The notes: a model not told the origin generated them from the letters alone. A DNA stretch of 64,000 nt from G965230065 sp965230065 (GCA_965230065.1 OZ245942.1:4092001-4156000); one strand, 5' to 3'. Shown: positions 8,985 to 18,619, numbered from the stretch's first letter. Numbers and translations are program-made.

Positions 8985-11900
8985 ATGAAAAGCAATTCTA
9001 CAAAGAGTATCTCGCCACATTTTGGAAAGTGGATGCTGAAACTACCGGGTTTGTCTTTCGCAATGTTTTTGGCGTTTTTTTCAGCCCAGGCACAAGAGCG
9101 GGTCATTTCTGGAACTATTACTTCAACTGAGGATAATTCGGCAGTGCCCGGCGTGAATGTGCTGGTAAAAGGTTCTACCACCGGTACCATTTCTGACATA
9201 GATGGAAAGTACAGCCTGGAAGTACCTGCCGGGGATGCCACTTTGGTTTTTTCATTCATCGGATTACAAACCACCGAACTACCTATAGGTAACCAAAGTG
9301 TAATTGACGTTGCCATGCTGCCCGATATTGCTGAACTTTCAGAAGTGGTCGTAACCGCGTTTGGGCTTGAAAGAGAGAAGAAAGCCTTGGGATATTCGGT
9401 GCAGGAAATTAAGGGGGAAGAACTCACTAAAGCTCCTTCCCAAAGCGTAGTAAATAACCTGTCGGGCAGGGTTGCCGGGATGCAGGTATCTACCAACTCT
9501 ACACCGGGCGGCAGCCCTGAATTTGTTATCCGTGGTTTTTCATCAGTGGGTGGGAATAACCAGCCGCTTGTTGTAATTGATGGTGTGCCCATGGCCCAAA
9601 CATCCAATGGCTCTAATGCAAGCAGTAGTGCTGATGGTACACGCAATGATGCCAATTTTAACCGTAAGCAAAACCAGCAATACGGAGGTGGCATTTCTGA
9701 AATTGACCCGAATAATATAGCAGATATTAGTGTGCTTAAAGGTCCTAACGCTGCAGCCTTGTATGGCTCTCGTGCGGCCAACGGGGTTATTCTGATCACT
9801 ACAAAAAATGGTTCTGGCAAGAAGGGAATCGGTGTAGATGTTAACTTCTCTACTACCTTTGACAAGCCGTTGGTAAAACCTAAATTCCAGAATACATACG
9901 CGGGTGGTAACGGGTACACCACCTGGTACGCTGACGGATGGAGTGGCACCGTAGATGGCTTCAAAGGAACAGCAGGCACTGACGAAAGCTGGGGCGCTCC
10001 CATGGATGGCCGTCTGGTACGCCACTGGTGGAGTGGCACGGAAACCGCCCCCTTAACCCCGGAACCTGACAACTGGGAGCAATGGTGGGAAACCGGAAAA
10101 ACCCTTAATGGAAATATCGCTATCAGTGGGAGCAACGACAAAGGCTCTTTCCGTCTGGCAATGGGAAGGCAGGAACAAGATGGTATCGTTTATAATAATA
10201 ACTACTGGAGAAACAACTTTCGGTTGAATTCTGCATATAATTTTACCGATAAGCTCAAGGTTTCGGCCATGGGCGAATACATCAAGTCGGGCTCTGACAA
10301 CCGGGGGTACTCACGTTCCAGCGTGTTCATCTGGCATCACCGCCAAACCAATTTTGACCAGCTTAAAAACTACCGTGCCTACGAAGATGTTCACATCCAG
10401 CCTGTAGACAATGACGAGCCACCCAACTGGCAACATACGTATTTTACCAATCCATACTTCTCAGAAGAAGTAATGGTTCAGCCTAATGAAAAAGACCGGA
10501 TTCTAGGTAATATTTCCCTGAACTACGAATTTACCGACTGGCTCAGCCTGATGCTCAGGACCGGTACCGATTTTTGGACAGATACCCGCCGGATAGTAGA
10601 TCGTTACGAGCGCATCAGGGGTACTTCAAGAGCAGGGCGGTTCAGCGAAGAAGTCGTTAGCAGTCAGGAAACCAATTCAGATTTTATTTTCACGCTTGAT
10701 AAAGAAGTAGGCGAAATCTCACTAATGGCACAATTGGGTGGGGTACACCGTGCGAATTTCTACAAAAGCAATTATGTGCGGGTAAACGAACTTACCATTG
10801 ACCGGGTGTACAACCTTGGCAATAATGCCAGCCCTAATACCACAGAAAGCACAATACTTGAATCTGAAGTAAACAGCTTGTTTGGGGCCGTAACCTTCGG
10901 TTACAAAAACTTCCTCTTTTTGGACGTAACCGGACGAAACGACTGGTCAAGTACATTGCCACCCGAAAACAATTCATTCTTCTACCCTTCTGTTTCGTTG
11001 AGTGCTGTGGTTACGGATATGATTCCCAATTTGTCCGGGAATTTCCTTTCTTTCCTGAAACTCAGGGGTAGTTGGGCACAAGTGGGCAATGATGCCGACC
11101 CTTACCAGTTACAGCAGGTATACAGCCCCGAAGGGCTGTGGGACGGCAGCATTCCCAAATTTTCTGAGAGTAAAGAAATTGCCAATGCGGGGCTAAAGCC
11201 TGAAATCACAACCGGAATTGAATTGGGAGCAGATTTCCGTTTTCTCAATGGAAGGCTTGGATTGGACGTAACCTATTACAACCAATCAACCAAAGACCAA
11301 ATCCTGGCGGTTGACATTTCCCGCGCATCCGGCTATACAGGCCGCATATTAAATGCTGGTGAAATCACCAACAAAGGGGTGGAGGTAGTACTAAGCGGTA
11401 CAATCCTTCAACTGCCAGGCGGCTTTTCCTGGGATGCTACCATCAACTTTGCCAAAAATAAAAACGAAGTCGTAGCCCTGGCCGATGGTCTTACTTCCCT
11501 CACCCTCTGGACACAACGAGGTGCTTCACTGGAAGCCAGGGTAGGCGAAGCTTATGGCAACCTGTACGGCATCAAGTTTAACAGAACCGAAGATGGAGAC
11601 CTCATTTTTGAAGATGGCTTCCCTACCACACTCTCAGGCCAGCATGTGATCGGTAACATCACACCCGACTGGACAGGCGGCATCTACAACGCTTTTAGCT
11701 TTAAAGGCATTACGGTAGGTGCACTGATTGACATTAAAAAAGGAGGCGATATCTATGACATGGGCAGCAGCCTGGCTCGCCAAAACGGTATATTGGAAGA
11801 AAGCGAAATTGGCCGGGAAGAAGGAACCATTGGCGTTGGCGTCATGAATGTAGGCACAGAAGAAACTCCACAATTTGTGCCCAATGATGTAGTGGTTTCT

Positions 11901-12194
11901 ACGACTACGTTTATGGGATACTACAGTGGGCGCCAATACCATGAAGCCGCTGTCTTTGATGGCAGTTATGTAAAACTACGCGAAGCCACCATCACATACC
12001 AATTACCCGGCAAATGGTTTGATAACAATTTTATGGAAGCTGCTTCTGTATCCCTGGTAGGCAGGAACCTGGCCATCTTCCATAAAAACAGCCGGCATAT
12101 TGACACGGAAATCAGCAGTGCTGACCTGGGTTATAACTACGGACAATTACCCAGCACCCGCAGCCTTGGCTTCAACCTGAATGTGAAATTTTAA
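8985..12194 (+). CDS. SusC/RagA-family TonB-linked outer-membrane transporter
   Basis: A 1069-residue outer-membrane beta-barrel that imports a nutrient using TonB energy. Order of parts: signal peptide ending near AQAQ (residue 37); a carboxypeptidase-D-regulatory-like domain at about 38-105 (VISGTITSTEDNSAVPGVNV); a EVVVTAFG TonB-box-like segment near 122; a plug domain at about 130-270 (NLSGRVAGMQVS, PLVVIDGVPM, and SRAANGVILITTK as its end); then the 22-strand barrel closing on a terminal phenylalanine (LGFNLNVKF). The SusD partner begins 22 bases downstream. The substrate is unknown. Unlike glycan loci, no glycoside hydrolase follows; instead a lipoprotein and two Tat-exported amine/amino-acid-type enzymes do. 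No N-terminal anti-sigma-interacting STN extension is present. Confidence 0.96.
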   Translation: MKSNSTKSISPHFGKWMLKLPGLSFAMFLAFFSAQAQERVISGTITSTEDNSAVPGVNVLVKGSTTGTISDIDGKYSLEVPAGDATLVFSFIGLQTTELPIGNQSVIDVAMLPDIAELSEVVVTAFGLEREKKALGYSVQEIKGEELTKAPSQSVVNNLSGRVAGMQVSTNSTPGGSPEFVIRGFSSVGGNNQPLVVIDGVPMAQTSNGSNASSSADGTRNDANFNRKQNQQYGGGISEIDPNNIADISVLKGPNAAALYGSRAANGVILITTKNGSGKKGIGVDVNFSTTFDKPLVKPKFQNTYAGGNGYTTWYADGWSGTVDGFKGTAGTDESWGAPMDGRLVRHWWSGTETAPLTPEPDNWEQWWETGKTLNGNIAISGSNDKGSFRLAMGRQEQDGIVYNNNYWRNNFRLNSAYNFTDKLKVSAMGEYIKSGSDNRGYSRSSVFIWHHRQTNFDQLKNYRAYEDVHIQPVDNDEPPNWQHTYFTNPYFSEEVMVQPNEKDRILGNISLNYEFTDWLSLMLRTGTDFWTDTRRIVDRYERIRGTSRAGRFSEEVVSSQETNSDFIFTLDKEVGEISLMAQLGGVHRANFYKSNYVRVNELTIDRVYNLGNNASPNTTESTILESEVNSLFGAVTFGYKNFLFLDVTGRNDWSSTLPPENNSFFYPSVSLSAVVTDMIPNLSGNFLSFLKLRGSWAQVGNDADPYQLQQVYSPEGLWDGSIPKFSESKEIANAGLKPEITTGIELGADFRFLNGRLGLDVTYYNQSTKDQILAVDISRASGYTGRILNAGEITNKGVEVVLSGTILQLPGGFSWDATINFAKNKNEVVALADGLTSLTLWTQRGASLEARVGEAYGNLYGIKFNRTEDGDLIFEDGFPTTLSGQHVIGNITPDWTGGIYNAFSFKGITVGALIDIKKGGDIYDMGSSLARQNGILEESEIGREEGTIGVGVMNVGTEETPQFVPNDVVVSTTTFMGYYSGRQYHEAAVFDGSYVKLREATITYQLPGKWFDNNFMEAASVSLVGRNLAIFHKNSRHIDTEISSADLGYNYGQLPSTRSLGFNLNVKF

Positions 12195-12215
12195 TCAGCA
12201 TTAAAGACCTTACCT

Positions 12216-13685
12216 ATGAAATTATATATAAAAACTTTCTTTGTGGCTGCCGCACTATTGATAGCGGGAGCCTGTACTGAAGATTTTGAGGAACTGAACT
12301 CAAACCCAAATAAACCCACAGAGGTGAACGCGCAGTATCTACTGCCACAGGCATTGCAAACTTCTATTGATAATTACTGGGGCAACAAAACAAGGAACGA
12401 ACGCCTGAACTTTGACCATGCCATGTCCTGGGTTGGTTACTTTACCCGGAATATTTATGAAAACGAAGGGGATAATTATAATGTACAGCCCTCTGTGAAT
12501 ATTACCAACTGGGAAGTATTTTATACCGATGGCCTCATCAACTATCAGAAAATCATTGAAATAGCGGGTGAAGAAGCCGAGGAACCCAACGCTAACTACG
12601 AGGGAATTGGCCTGGGCATGCGCGCCTGGTCATTTTCTTTACTCACCGATGTGTGGGGCGCTATTCCATACACTGAAGCAGTGGCAGGAACAGCAGAGGA
12701 ACCTCTGTTTTCCCCAGCTTATGATACCCAGGAAGTAGTGTATGCAGGAATTATTGAAGACTTAAAAACAGCCAATGCAAAGCTCGATCCGGCAGGCCCG
12801 GCTGTAAATGGTGACATTCTGTTTGGCGGGGATGTGATGATGTGGAAAAAGTTTTTCAATTCCCTCCGCTTTAAACTGCTCAACCGTCAGGCCCATAAAG
12901 TAGCTTCTTCTTCTGCCGAAATGCAAGCGATGCTTGACGACCCGGCTACCTATCCTATGATGACGAGCAATGATGAAATAGCCCAACTGGCCTACGGTGC
13001 CGTTCCCACAAACAATCCCTGGAATGACATACTTATTCAGCAAGGGCGTACTGACTGGAACATCAACAGCACGTTGGTAGACAAATTGAAAGCATACAAT
13101 GACCCGCGCCTGGAAGTGTATGCCGTGCCCGGCAGCCTGGCAGGTGGCAATATTACAGGACACCCCAGCGGCTTACCTGGCGAAATTGCTACCAAATTCA
13201 ACGGGTACAGTGCCACCTTAAACACGGATGTTTTTGCACAAACCACCTCGCCAGCTGTACTCATGAGCTATGCAGAACTTTTATTTGTAAAAGCAGAAGC
13301 CGCTTTGGAAGGAGATATCAGCGGAGACGCACAGGCTTTGTTTGAAGCCGGCATTGCAGCAGCCTTTGCGCAATACGGCCTGGAAGTACCTGCCGGTTAT
13401 ATCGAGCAGTTTGGCGCAGCTTCTAAAGAAAGTATCATTACCCAAAAGTGGATCGCGCTGTTTGGGCAGGGCATAGAAGCCTGGACAGAACTGAGAAGAA
13501 CGGGCTATCCGGTGATGCCTCCTGCTGACCCACAGGCGCAGTTTAAAAACGATGGTGTACTGCCCACTCGCCTGGTATACCCTTCTACCGAATATTCCCT
13601 GAATGGGACTAATGTAGCAACCGGGCTTTCCCTCAACAGCGGAGAAGATGATATGAAAACCAAACTGTGGTGGGTTGAAAACTAA
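12216..13685 (+). CDS. SusD/RagB-like surface lipoprotein (SusD-like_2 type)
   Basis: A 489-residue substrate-binding lipoprotein that caps the SusC barrel on the cell surface. The signal peptide ends in a lipobox (LLIAGAC, lipid on Cys20). The mature start EDFEELNSNPNKPTEVNAQY and the early LLPQALQTS segment are typical of the SusD-like_2 (PF12771) branch, which often serves non-starch substrates. The gene follows susC by 22 bases and precedes a small lipoprotein gene by about 30, so the three are co-transcribed. The C-terminus ends in the usual KLWWVEN-type aromatic tail. The ligand cannot be told from sequence. Confidence 0.95.
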   Translation: MKLYIKTFFVAAALLIAGACTEDFEELNSNPNKPTEVNAQYLLPQALQTSIDNYWGNKTRNERLNFDHAMSWVGYFTRNIYENEGDNYNVQPSVNITNWEVFYTDGLINYQKIIEIAGEEAEEPNANYEGIGLGMRAWSFSLLTDVWGAIPYTEAVAGTAEEPLFSPAYDTQEVVYAGIIEDLKTANAKLDPAGPAVNGDILFGGDVMMWKKFFNSLRFKLLNRQAHKVASSSAEMQAMLDDPATYPMMTSNDEIAQLAYGAVPTNNPWNDILIQQGRTDWNINSTLVDKLKAYNDPRLEVYAVPGSLAGGNITGHPSGLPGEIATKFNGYSATLNTDVFAQTTSPAVLMSYAELLFVKAEAALEGDISGDAQALFEAGIAAAFAQYGLEVPAGYIEQFGAASKESIITQKWIALFGQGIEAWTELRRTGYPVMPPADPQAQFKNDGVLPTRLVYPSTEYSLNGTNVATGLSLNSGEDDMKTKLWWVEN

Positions 13686-13714
13686 GCAATTCCTGAACTT
13701 AAAAATTAAAGAAA

Positions 13715-14128
13715 ATGAAATATATGTATTTGAATGTATTTGCAATACTCCTAGTAGCCATCTTATCAACAAGTTGCGAAGATGTGAGTGATTTAGCAGT
13801 AGACCGCGTAGCTGCCCCTGTTTTGGGAGTGGAATTAAACTCAGCAATAGCCAATGGCGTGTGGAAAAGGGAAGTCGCATTTTATGAATTGGATAAGTCG
13901 GGTATACTGGACCATACCGTCGGTATTGATTCCATTCCTGTCGCAAACCTTGCCCTCCAGGTATTGACAGATGACAACACCCTGGTAGATAACCTGACAA
14001 CCGATGCCAACGGTTTAGTCATGCTTGAAAAACCCATAGCCGATTTTGAAGGAGACGCACCTTCCTTGCAATGGGTTGGCAATTACAAAGGTGTTGCTTT
14101 CAGGATTTATGATGCACAACTAAAATAA
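13715..14128 (+). CDS. Small lipoprotein of the SusC/SusD operon, unknown function
   Basis: A 137-residue protein with a lipoprotein signal peptide (MKYMYLNVFAILLVAILSTSC, lipid on Cys21). The mature part is beta-rich with no transmembrane segment. It has alternating hydrophobic strands such as KREVAFYELDK and ALQVLTDDNT, and ends with WVGNYKGVAFRIYDAQLK. This may be an immunoglobulin-like or surface glycan/peptide-binding fold, but I do not recognise a family. Its place directly behind SusD is where Bacteroidota loci often encode an accessory surface-binding lipoprotein, so a ligand-binding role is a reasonable inference. A terminator-like hairpin follows. Confidence 0.7.
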   Translation: MKYMYLNVFAILLVAILSTSCEDVSDLAVDRVAAPVLGVELNSAIANGVWKREVAFYELDKSGILDHTVGIDSIPVANLALQVLTDDNTLVDNLTTDANGLVMLEKPIADFEGDAPSLQWVGNYKGVAFRIYDAQLK

Positions 14129-14137
14129 TGTTTAACA

Positions 14138-14179
14138 GAAGGTGAGCTATCCAACTTGGTTCACCTTCCACACTTTTTA
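14138..14179 (+). terminator. Hairpin terminator inside the SusC/D-oxidase cluster
   Basis: An approximately ten-base stem (GAAGGTGAGC against GGTTCACCTTC, with G-T pairs) is followed by CACACTTTTT. It sits ten bases after the small lipoprotein stop. It may fully end transcription or only reduce expression of the oxidase and aminotransferase genes that follow in the same direction. Confidence 0.6.
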
Positions 14180-14217
14180 TAAACAACCAGCAGTGCTTGC
14201 TGCAATCGCAATAGAAT

Positions 14218-15804
14218 ATGGGTAATCTTTCAAGAAGGGCCTTTTTACATCGTTTCTCCATCCTGGCGGGTAGCAGTTATCCAGCCATGGCCGCCCTGGG
14301 GATGATGAAAGAGGCAAAAGCAAAACCTTTTAATCTCCAGGGCAATGGAAAAGGCACAAAAGTAATTATTTTGGGCGGTGGCCTGTCTGGGCTTACCTCA
14401 GCTTACGAGCTTAAGAAATTAGGCTATGAATGTTCAATTCTGGAAGCCAGGACTCGTCCCGGCGGCCGGGTATGGACGGTGCGGGGAGGAACCGAAGAAA
14501 CAGAAGAAGGAGGCCAAAAACAGCTATGTAATTTTGACAATGGGCAATATCTGAATGCCGGGGCGGCACGCATCCCACACCATCACGAAATTTCCCTGCA
14601 CTATTGCCGGGAACTGGGTGTGCCCCTGGAAATATTCAATAATATTAATGAAAACGCTTATCTGTATGCGGAAGGAAACGGCCCACTTTCTAACCGCCCG
14701 GTGCGCATCAAAGAAATAGCCCACGATACCCGCGGGTACATGTGTGAGTTTCTTGAAAAAGCCATTGATCAGGATGCACTGGATTTGCCACTCACACAGG
14801 AAGACAAGGAAAAGTTAATTGAATATTTTCGGGTAGAAGGCGACCTGAACCCTGATTTATTGTATAAAGGAGGCAACCGGCGGGGCTATAAAACACCGCC
14901 GGGCGCAGGCAACCAGCCGGGAGAATATTCCGACCCTTACGGATTTATGGACATGCTGCATTCTGGTTTTATGGATCCGGCCATGTCAAACCTGCCCATT
15001 TATACCCTGGACTTACAAATGACACTATTCCAGCCCGTGGGCGGTATGGACAGAATCCCTTATGCCCTGGCCGAAAAAGTGAAAGATGTAGTGAATTACC
15101 AGGCTGTAGTTCAGGAAATCAAAAAAACGGAAACCGGCACCAGCGTGATTTATACAGACAATACAGGGAATACCCGGGAAATTTCAGGTGATTACTGCAT
15201 TTGTACCCTGCCACTGCCTGTATTAGCCAATATTAAAAACAACCTTTCTGGCAACATCCAAAGGGCATGCGATTTTGTGGATTACAAAAAGACCTGCAAA
15301 ATCGGTTTGCAATTCAAACGCAGGTTTTGGGAAGAAGACGATGGCATCTACGGCGGCCTTACCCGCACCAGCCAGGATATTACCCAGATTATGTACCCAA
15401 ATTATGATTATCTGGGCAAGAAAGGTGTGCTCAAAGGTTTTTACAATTTCAGTGGAAAAGCCATTGCCACCGGAAATATGTCATTGGCTGAAAGGGAAAA
15501 ACTGGCACTGGAGCAAGGCAGCAAAATTCACCCGCAGTATGATGAAGAGTTTGAAAATTCTTTCTCCCTGGCCTGGCACAAAATCCCCTATTCTAAAGGT
15601 GGGTGGGCTGAGTATTCAGAAATGACCCGTGAGCGCTTCTATCCTGATCTGATAAAACCAGATGGCAATGTATACCTTGCCGGGGAACATACCTCGTACC
15701 ACACTGCCTGGATGGCCGGAGCGTTTGAATCGGCCCGACGAACTGTGGCTGGAATTCACGCCAGGGTAATGGAAGGTGAGGTACAATATCAGTCCAATGA
15801 ATAA
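14218..15804 (+). CDS. Tat-exported FAD-dependent amine oxidase (flavin monoamine oxidase family)
   Basis: A 528-residue flavoenzyme of the monoamine oxidase/L-amino-acid oxidase family, which oxidises an amine or amino acid to an imine with hydrogen peroxide. The N-terminus has a twin-arginine signal (NLSRRAFLHRF, then a hydrophobic stretch). The dinucleotide-binding motif follows at about residues 43-80 (VIILGGGLSGLTSAYELKKL, ending EARTRPGGRVWT). The C-terminal FAD-contact segment is also present (NVYLAGEHTSYHTAWMAGAF at about 480-500). Tat export means it folds with FAD in the cytoplasm and acts in the periplasm. It lies about 90 bases behind the SusC/D-lipoprotein set and 88 bases before another Tat-exported enzyme. 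The substrate is unknown; the insert at about 60-110 differs from classic monoamine oxidases. Confidence 0.9.
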   Translation: MGNLSRRAFLHRFSILAGSSYPAMAALGMMKEAKAKPFNLQGNGKGTKVIILGGGLSGLTSAYELKKLGYECSILEARTRPGGRVWTVRGGTEETEEGGQKQLCNFDNGQYLNAGAARIPHHHEISLHYCRELGVPLEIFNNINENAYLYAEGNGPLSNRPVRIKEIAHDTRGYMCEFLEKAIDQDALDLPLTQEDKEKLIEYFRVEGDLNPDLLYKGGNRRGYKTPPGAGNQPGEYSDPYGFMDMLHSGFMDPAMSNLPIYTLDLQMTLFQPVGGMDRIPYALAEKVKDVVNYQAVVQEIKKTETGTSVIYTDNTGNTREISGDYCICTLPLPVLANIKNNLSGNIQRACDFVDYKKTCKIGLQFKRRFWEEDDGIYGGLTRTSQDITQIMYPNYDYLGKKGVLKGFYNFSGKAIATGNMSLAEREKLALEQGSKIHPQYDEEFENSFSLAWHKIPYSKGGWAEYSEMTRERFYPDLIKPDGNVYLAGEHTSYHTAWMAGAFESARRTVAGIHARVMEGEVQYQSNE

Positions 15805-15892
15805 TTCAACGTAAGGCAGTTTGGTGACCGGGTTGCCGATGCAGCCGCCCTACAAAACATTAATAAAACTAAGCAACTAAAAAATAACCGAT

Positions 15893-17098
15893 ATGTCTAC
15901 GAAAATGAACAGAAGAAAATGGTTTCAATCCAGCGCAAAGCTGGCCGGAGGCGCAGCCCTGGCATCCGCTACTCCCTGGAATTTTGCACAGGCTGCCAAC
16001 CAGGTAGCCGCGCAGTTGTACGCCTTGCCCGCCCAGGAGGTAGGCAACATGGTATTGGCTCGGCCTGAACTCAAAGCCCGGTTGCTTGCCAATGAAAACC
16101 CTTTTGGTCCTTCAAAAAAAGCCAAAGAAGCTTTATTGAGCGAAGTAGATGAGGGTTACATGTACGGCTTTGGAAAAAAGAGAGATTTTTCTAAAATGAT
16201 TACCGAAAAGTATGGTCTTCCAGCTGATGATGGAATGTCAAGAGGCTCTTCTAAAAAGACGTCAATCATGTTGGGCGCCGGTTCTACCGAATTGCTACTG
16301 GCGACCTCCGTAGCATATGGACAAAATGGCGGTAAAATACTCTCTGCTGATCCAACGTACATGTCTCTTATCCGTACGGCGCAAAATGTAGGCTCAGAAT
16401 GGGAGACAGTACCCTTAACGGGAGAATATGTGCATGACCTCAACCGCCTGGCCGATGCAGTAAACGACAGCCACAGCCTTGTGTACATTTGTAACCCCAA
16501 CAACCCAACCGGCACGGCAGTAGACCCGGACGAGATGCGGGCATTCTGCAAAGAAGTTTCTAAAAAGAAACCCATCTTTATTGATGAGGCTTACATAGAT
16601 TATACGCCTGACCCTGAAAAACACTCCATGATTGATTTGGTAGCGGAAGGGTATAATGTAATTGTTACCCGCACTTTTTCAAAGCTGCATGCCTTTGCCG
16701 GATTGCGGATTGGATACACTGTGGCCCAGCCCGAGGTGATTCAGGAATTGAGCAAGTACAGCAACGGAGGGGGCAACATCGCCTGTACATCTATTGCTGC
16801 TGCCATCGCTTCTTATCAGGATGCCGAGTATTTTGAGTATGCCCGTAAAATGAATACTGAATCTAAAGAATTCCTGTATAAAACACTGGAAGATGCAGGC
16901 TACGAATACATTCCGTCGCACACCAATTTCGTGTTGTTTCCAGTACGCATTGAAAGCAAGCGGTTCCGAGAAGAAATGATGAAACGGGGTGTGGGTGTAA
17001 GAAGCTGGAGTTTTGATAACAAAGAGTGGTGCCGTGTAAGCATTGGCACGCTTCAGGATATGGAATATTTTGCTGAGGCTTTTAATGAAATTTCATGA
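15893..17098 (+). CDS. Tat-exported PLP-dependent aminotransferase (HisC-like fold type I)
   Basis: A 401-residue class I/II aminotransferase resembling histidinol-phosphate aminotransferase. The segment RLLANENPFGPSKKAKEALL near residue 62 is typical of the HisC group. The pattern CNPNNPTGT, the IDEAYIDY aspartate-tyrosine pair that contacts PLP, and the Schiff-base lysine K264 in TRTFSKLHAFAGLRIGY are all present. The protein begins with a twin-arginine signal (MNRRKWFQSSAKLAGGAALA), which is unusual for a PLP enzyme and argues against a role in histidine biosynthesis. It closes the SusC/D-amine oxidase cluster and is followed by a strong terminator. A role in converting an imported amino acid or amine outside the cytoplasm is inference. 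Confidence 0.9.
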   Translation: MSTKMNRRKWFQSSAKLAGGAALASATPWNFAQAANQVAAQLYALPAQEVGNMVLARPELKARLLANENPFGPSKKAKEALLSEVDEGYMYGFGKKRDFSKMITEKYGLPADDGMSRGSSKKTSIMLGAGSTELLLATSVAYGQNGGKILSADPTYMSLIRTAQNVGSEWETVPLTGEYVHDLNRLADAVNDSHSLVYICNPNNPTGTAVDPDEMRAFCKEVSKKKPIFIDEAYIDYTPDPEKHSMIDLVAEGYNVIVTRTFSKLHAFAGLRIGYTVAQPEVIQELSKYSNGGGNIACTSIAAAIASYQDAEYFEYARKMNTESKEFLYKTLEDAGYEYIPSHTNFVLFPVRIESKRFREEMMKRGVGVRSWSFDNKEWCRVSIGTLQDMEYFAEAFNEIS

Positions 17099-17141
17099 TG
17101 CGATTGTAGTACCTTTATTTTTTATCACTCACTGTTTGCAC

Positions 17142-17172
17142 AACCTTCCGTCTTTTGGCGGGAGGTTTTTTT
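17142..17172 (+). terminator. Strong terminator after the aminotransferase gene
   Basis: An eleven-base stem (AACCTTCCGTC against GGCGGGAGGTT, two G-T pairs) with a TTTT loop is followed by a run of seven T. It lies about 45 bases after the stop and marks the end of the SusC/D-oxidase-aminotransferase transcript. Confidence 0.85.
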
Positions 17173-17174
17173 AT

Positions 17175-17212
17175 CAGGATAGAATGGATGGGAAAAGGAT
17201 GAGCAGGATTTG
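17175..17212. repeat. CAGGAT-type intergenic repeat, copy 1 (partial)
   Basis: This short stretch repeats the word CAGGAT or close variants (CAGGATAGAATGGATGG, AAAAGGATGAGCAGGATTTG). It resembles the longer inverted copy at 28408-28477 and may belong to one dispersed intergenic family. Copy relationship is judged by eye only. Confidence 0.4.
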
Positions 17213-17389
17213 AAAAAAAACATACTTATTATTAGCCCTAAGCATTAAAAATTAATTATGATAAATGCTAAATATTTCCGCCCAAAGCCAAATGAAGAGT
17301 GATTCTCTGTATAACTTTTTACACGCAGCAGGTTTATAGTTTGTTTGAATTTTGAAGTTTTGAATTTGTTTTGGATTTAGGATTTGAAA

Positions 17390-18619
17390 TTAGAGCTTGA
17401 GGGATTCAAACCAGGGGATGACATGCTCCAGCATAGGTTGGAAACCGGCACTGTGGGAATCGGCTTCGTCATAAGGAAAGTACTCAACTTGCGTTGCTCC
17501 ATTATCTTTCATTTGGGCAAATGTATTTTCCGAATCGGAAATGGGAATGATTTCATCATCCTGCTCATGGTACAACCTCAGCGGCGAATCAGGCTTCCAA
17601 TTATGAACATTATTGGCTTGCAGGGCATCAAAAAAAATGGTTTCGGTTTTATTGTTTAACCCATCAAGGAAGTCAGGGGCGAATAATACTTGTATGGTAT
17701 CATTCAATTGTTGGTTGATGGTGATTCCGTTATTGCTGCCATCAAATGCTGTGGAAAGCCGGTTGGCATAAGGTTCATTAAAAAAATCGGTGAGCGGGCG
17801 GTTCCACTGGTTTGTGGTATTGTACCCACTCACAACCAGGGCCAGGTAAGCCGGGAAAGGGTATGTTTCCTGTTTGCTTATCTGTGTTACCATATTCTCG
17901 ATATCATATCCACCTGCTCCGGCTGCAGCTGCCGTAACTTTTAAGTTCAAGCCTGGGTTTTCTTCAATAGCTTTCTGGGTAGCTACTGTGGCATAACCGC
18001 CTTCAGAGTAGCCCAATAAAAATAACTGTCCGTTTTCTTCTACCGAAATTTCAGGTAAAAATTCTTTTCCGGCCTGTATAAAATCGGTGATAGCGGTGGC
18101 TGTGGCCTGAAAATCATAATAGGGGTGTAAAACCTCCTGGGATTCCCCATAGCCAATATAATCAGGAATTAAAGTGATGTAACCAAGCGATGCCAGAAAC
18201 TCAAATCCTGAAACATGGTTGGGCAACTGAAAGTTGGAAGGGGCATCCTCTTCAGAAAAGATAGTGCCATGATGTGCGCTAAGTAAAGGAAAGGTTTCAT
18301 TAACTCCGTTGGGAACGGCTAACAGACCTGAAGCAAGGATAGGTTCACCCTGGTACGTAGACCAGTAGCTTATTTTGTAAAGCGTAATGTCATACCGAAT
18401 CTGGTTTGTAAGTTCCCCCAGGCCCAAAAAAGAAGCGAACAGCTTTATTGTATTTGTTGGAATTTCAGTTAACTCTACATAATCTGATAGAAAGACAGGT
18501 TCATTGTCTTCAGGTGGTACTTCTTCTTGGGAGCAAGCCGAAAATAGAATGGTTATGGTGAGAAAGAGTAGGAAAAGGGGTTTGAGTCCAGAATGTTTAG
18601 TCGAATAAATTATGGTCAT
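17390..18619 (-). CDS. Lipoprotein alpha/beta hydrolase (secreted lipase/esterase-like)
   Basis: A 409-residue envelope hydrolase. It has a lipoprotein signal peptide (LTITILFSAC, lipid on Cys29) and an alpha/beta-hydrolase fold. The elements are an oxyanion-type HHGT near residue 117, the nucleophile elbow GYSEGGYA with Ser205, the acid region HEQDDEIIPIS near 370, and the catalytic histidine in EADSHSAGF near 390. The overall pattern resembles secretory lipases or prolyl-oligopeptidase-related esterases; the substrate cannot be decided. It stands alone on the minus strand, with a repeat hairpin and the S41 protease gene upstream. Confidence 0.85.
   Translation of the reverse strand: MTIIYSTKHSGLKPLFLLFLTITILFSACSQEEVPPEDNEPVFLSDYVELTEIPTNTIKLFASFLGLGELTNQIRYDITLYKISYWSTYQGEPILASGLLAVPNGVNETFPLLSAHHGTIFSEEDAPSNFQLPNHVSGFEFLASLGYITLIPDYIGYGESQEVLHPYYDFQATATAITDFIQAGKEFLPEISVEENGQLFLLGYSEGGYATVATQKAIEENPGLNLKVTAAAAGAGGYDIENMVTQISKQETYPFPAYLALVVSGYNTTNQWNRPLTDFFNEPYANRLSTAFDGSNNGITINQQLNDTIQVLFAPDFLDGLNNKTETIFFDALQANNVHNWKPDSPLRLYHEQDDEIIPISDSENTFAQMKDNGATQVEYFPYDEADSHSAGFQPMLEHVIPWFESLKL

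Noticed and set aside
8978..10141. A 387-residue open frame on the minus strand inside susC
   Set aside because: It lies wholly antisense to a confident TonB-linked transporter, is rich in Ser, Pro and Leu as expected of a mirror frame, and shows no domain.
15893..17098. Histidinol-phosphate aminotransferase (hisC) of histidine synthesis
   Set aside because: The twin-arginine signal and the SusC/D-oxidase neighbours do not fit a cytoplasmic biosynthetic enzyme, and no other his gene is present.
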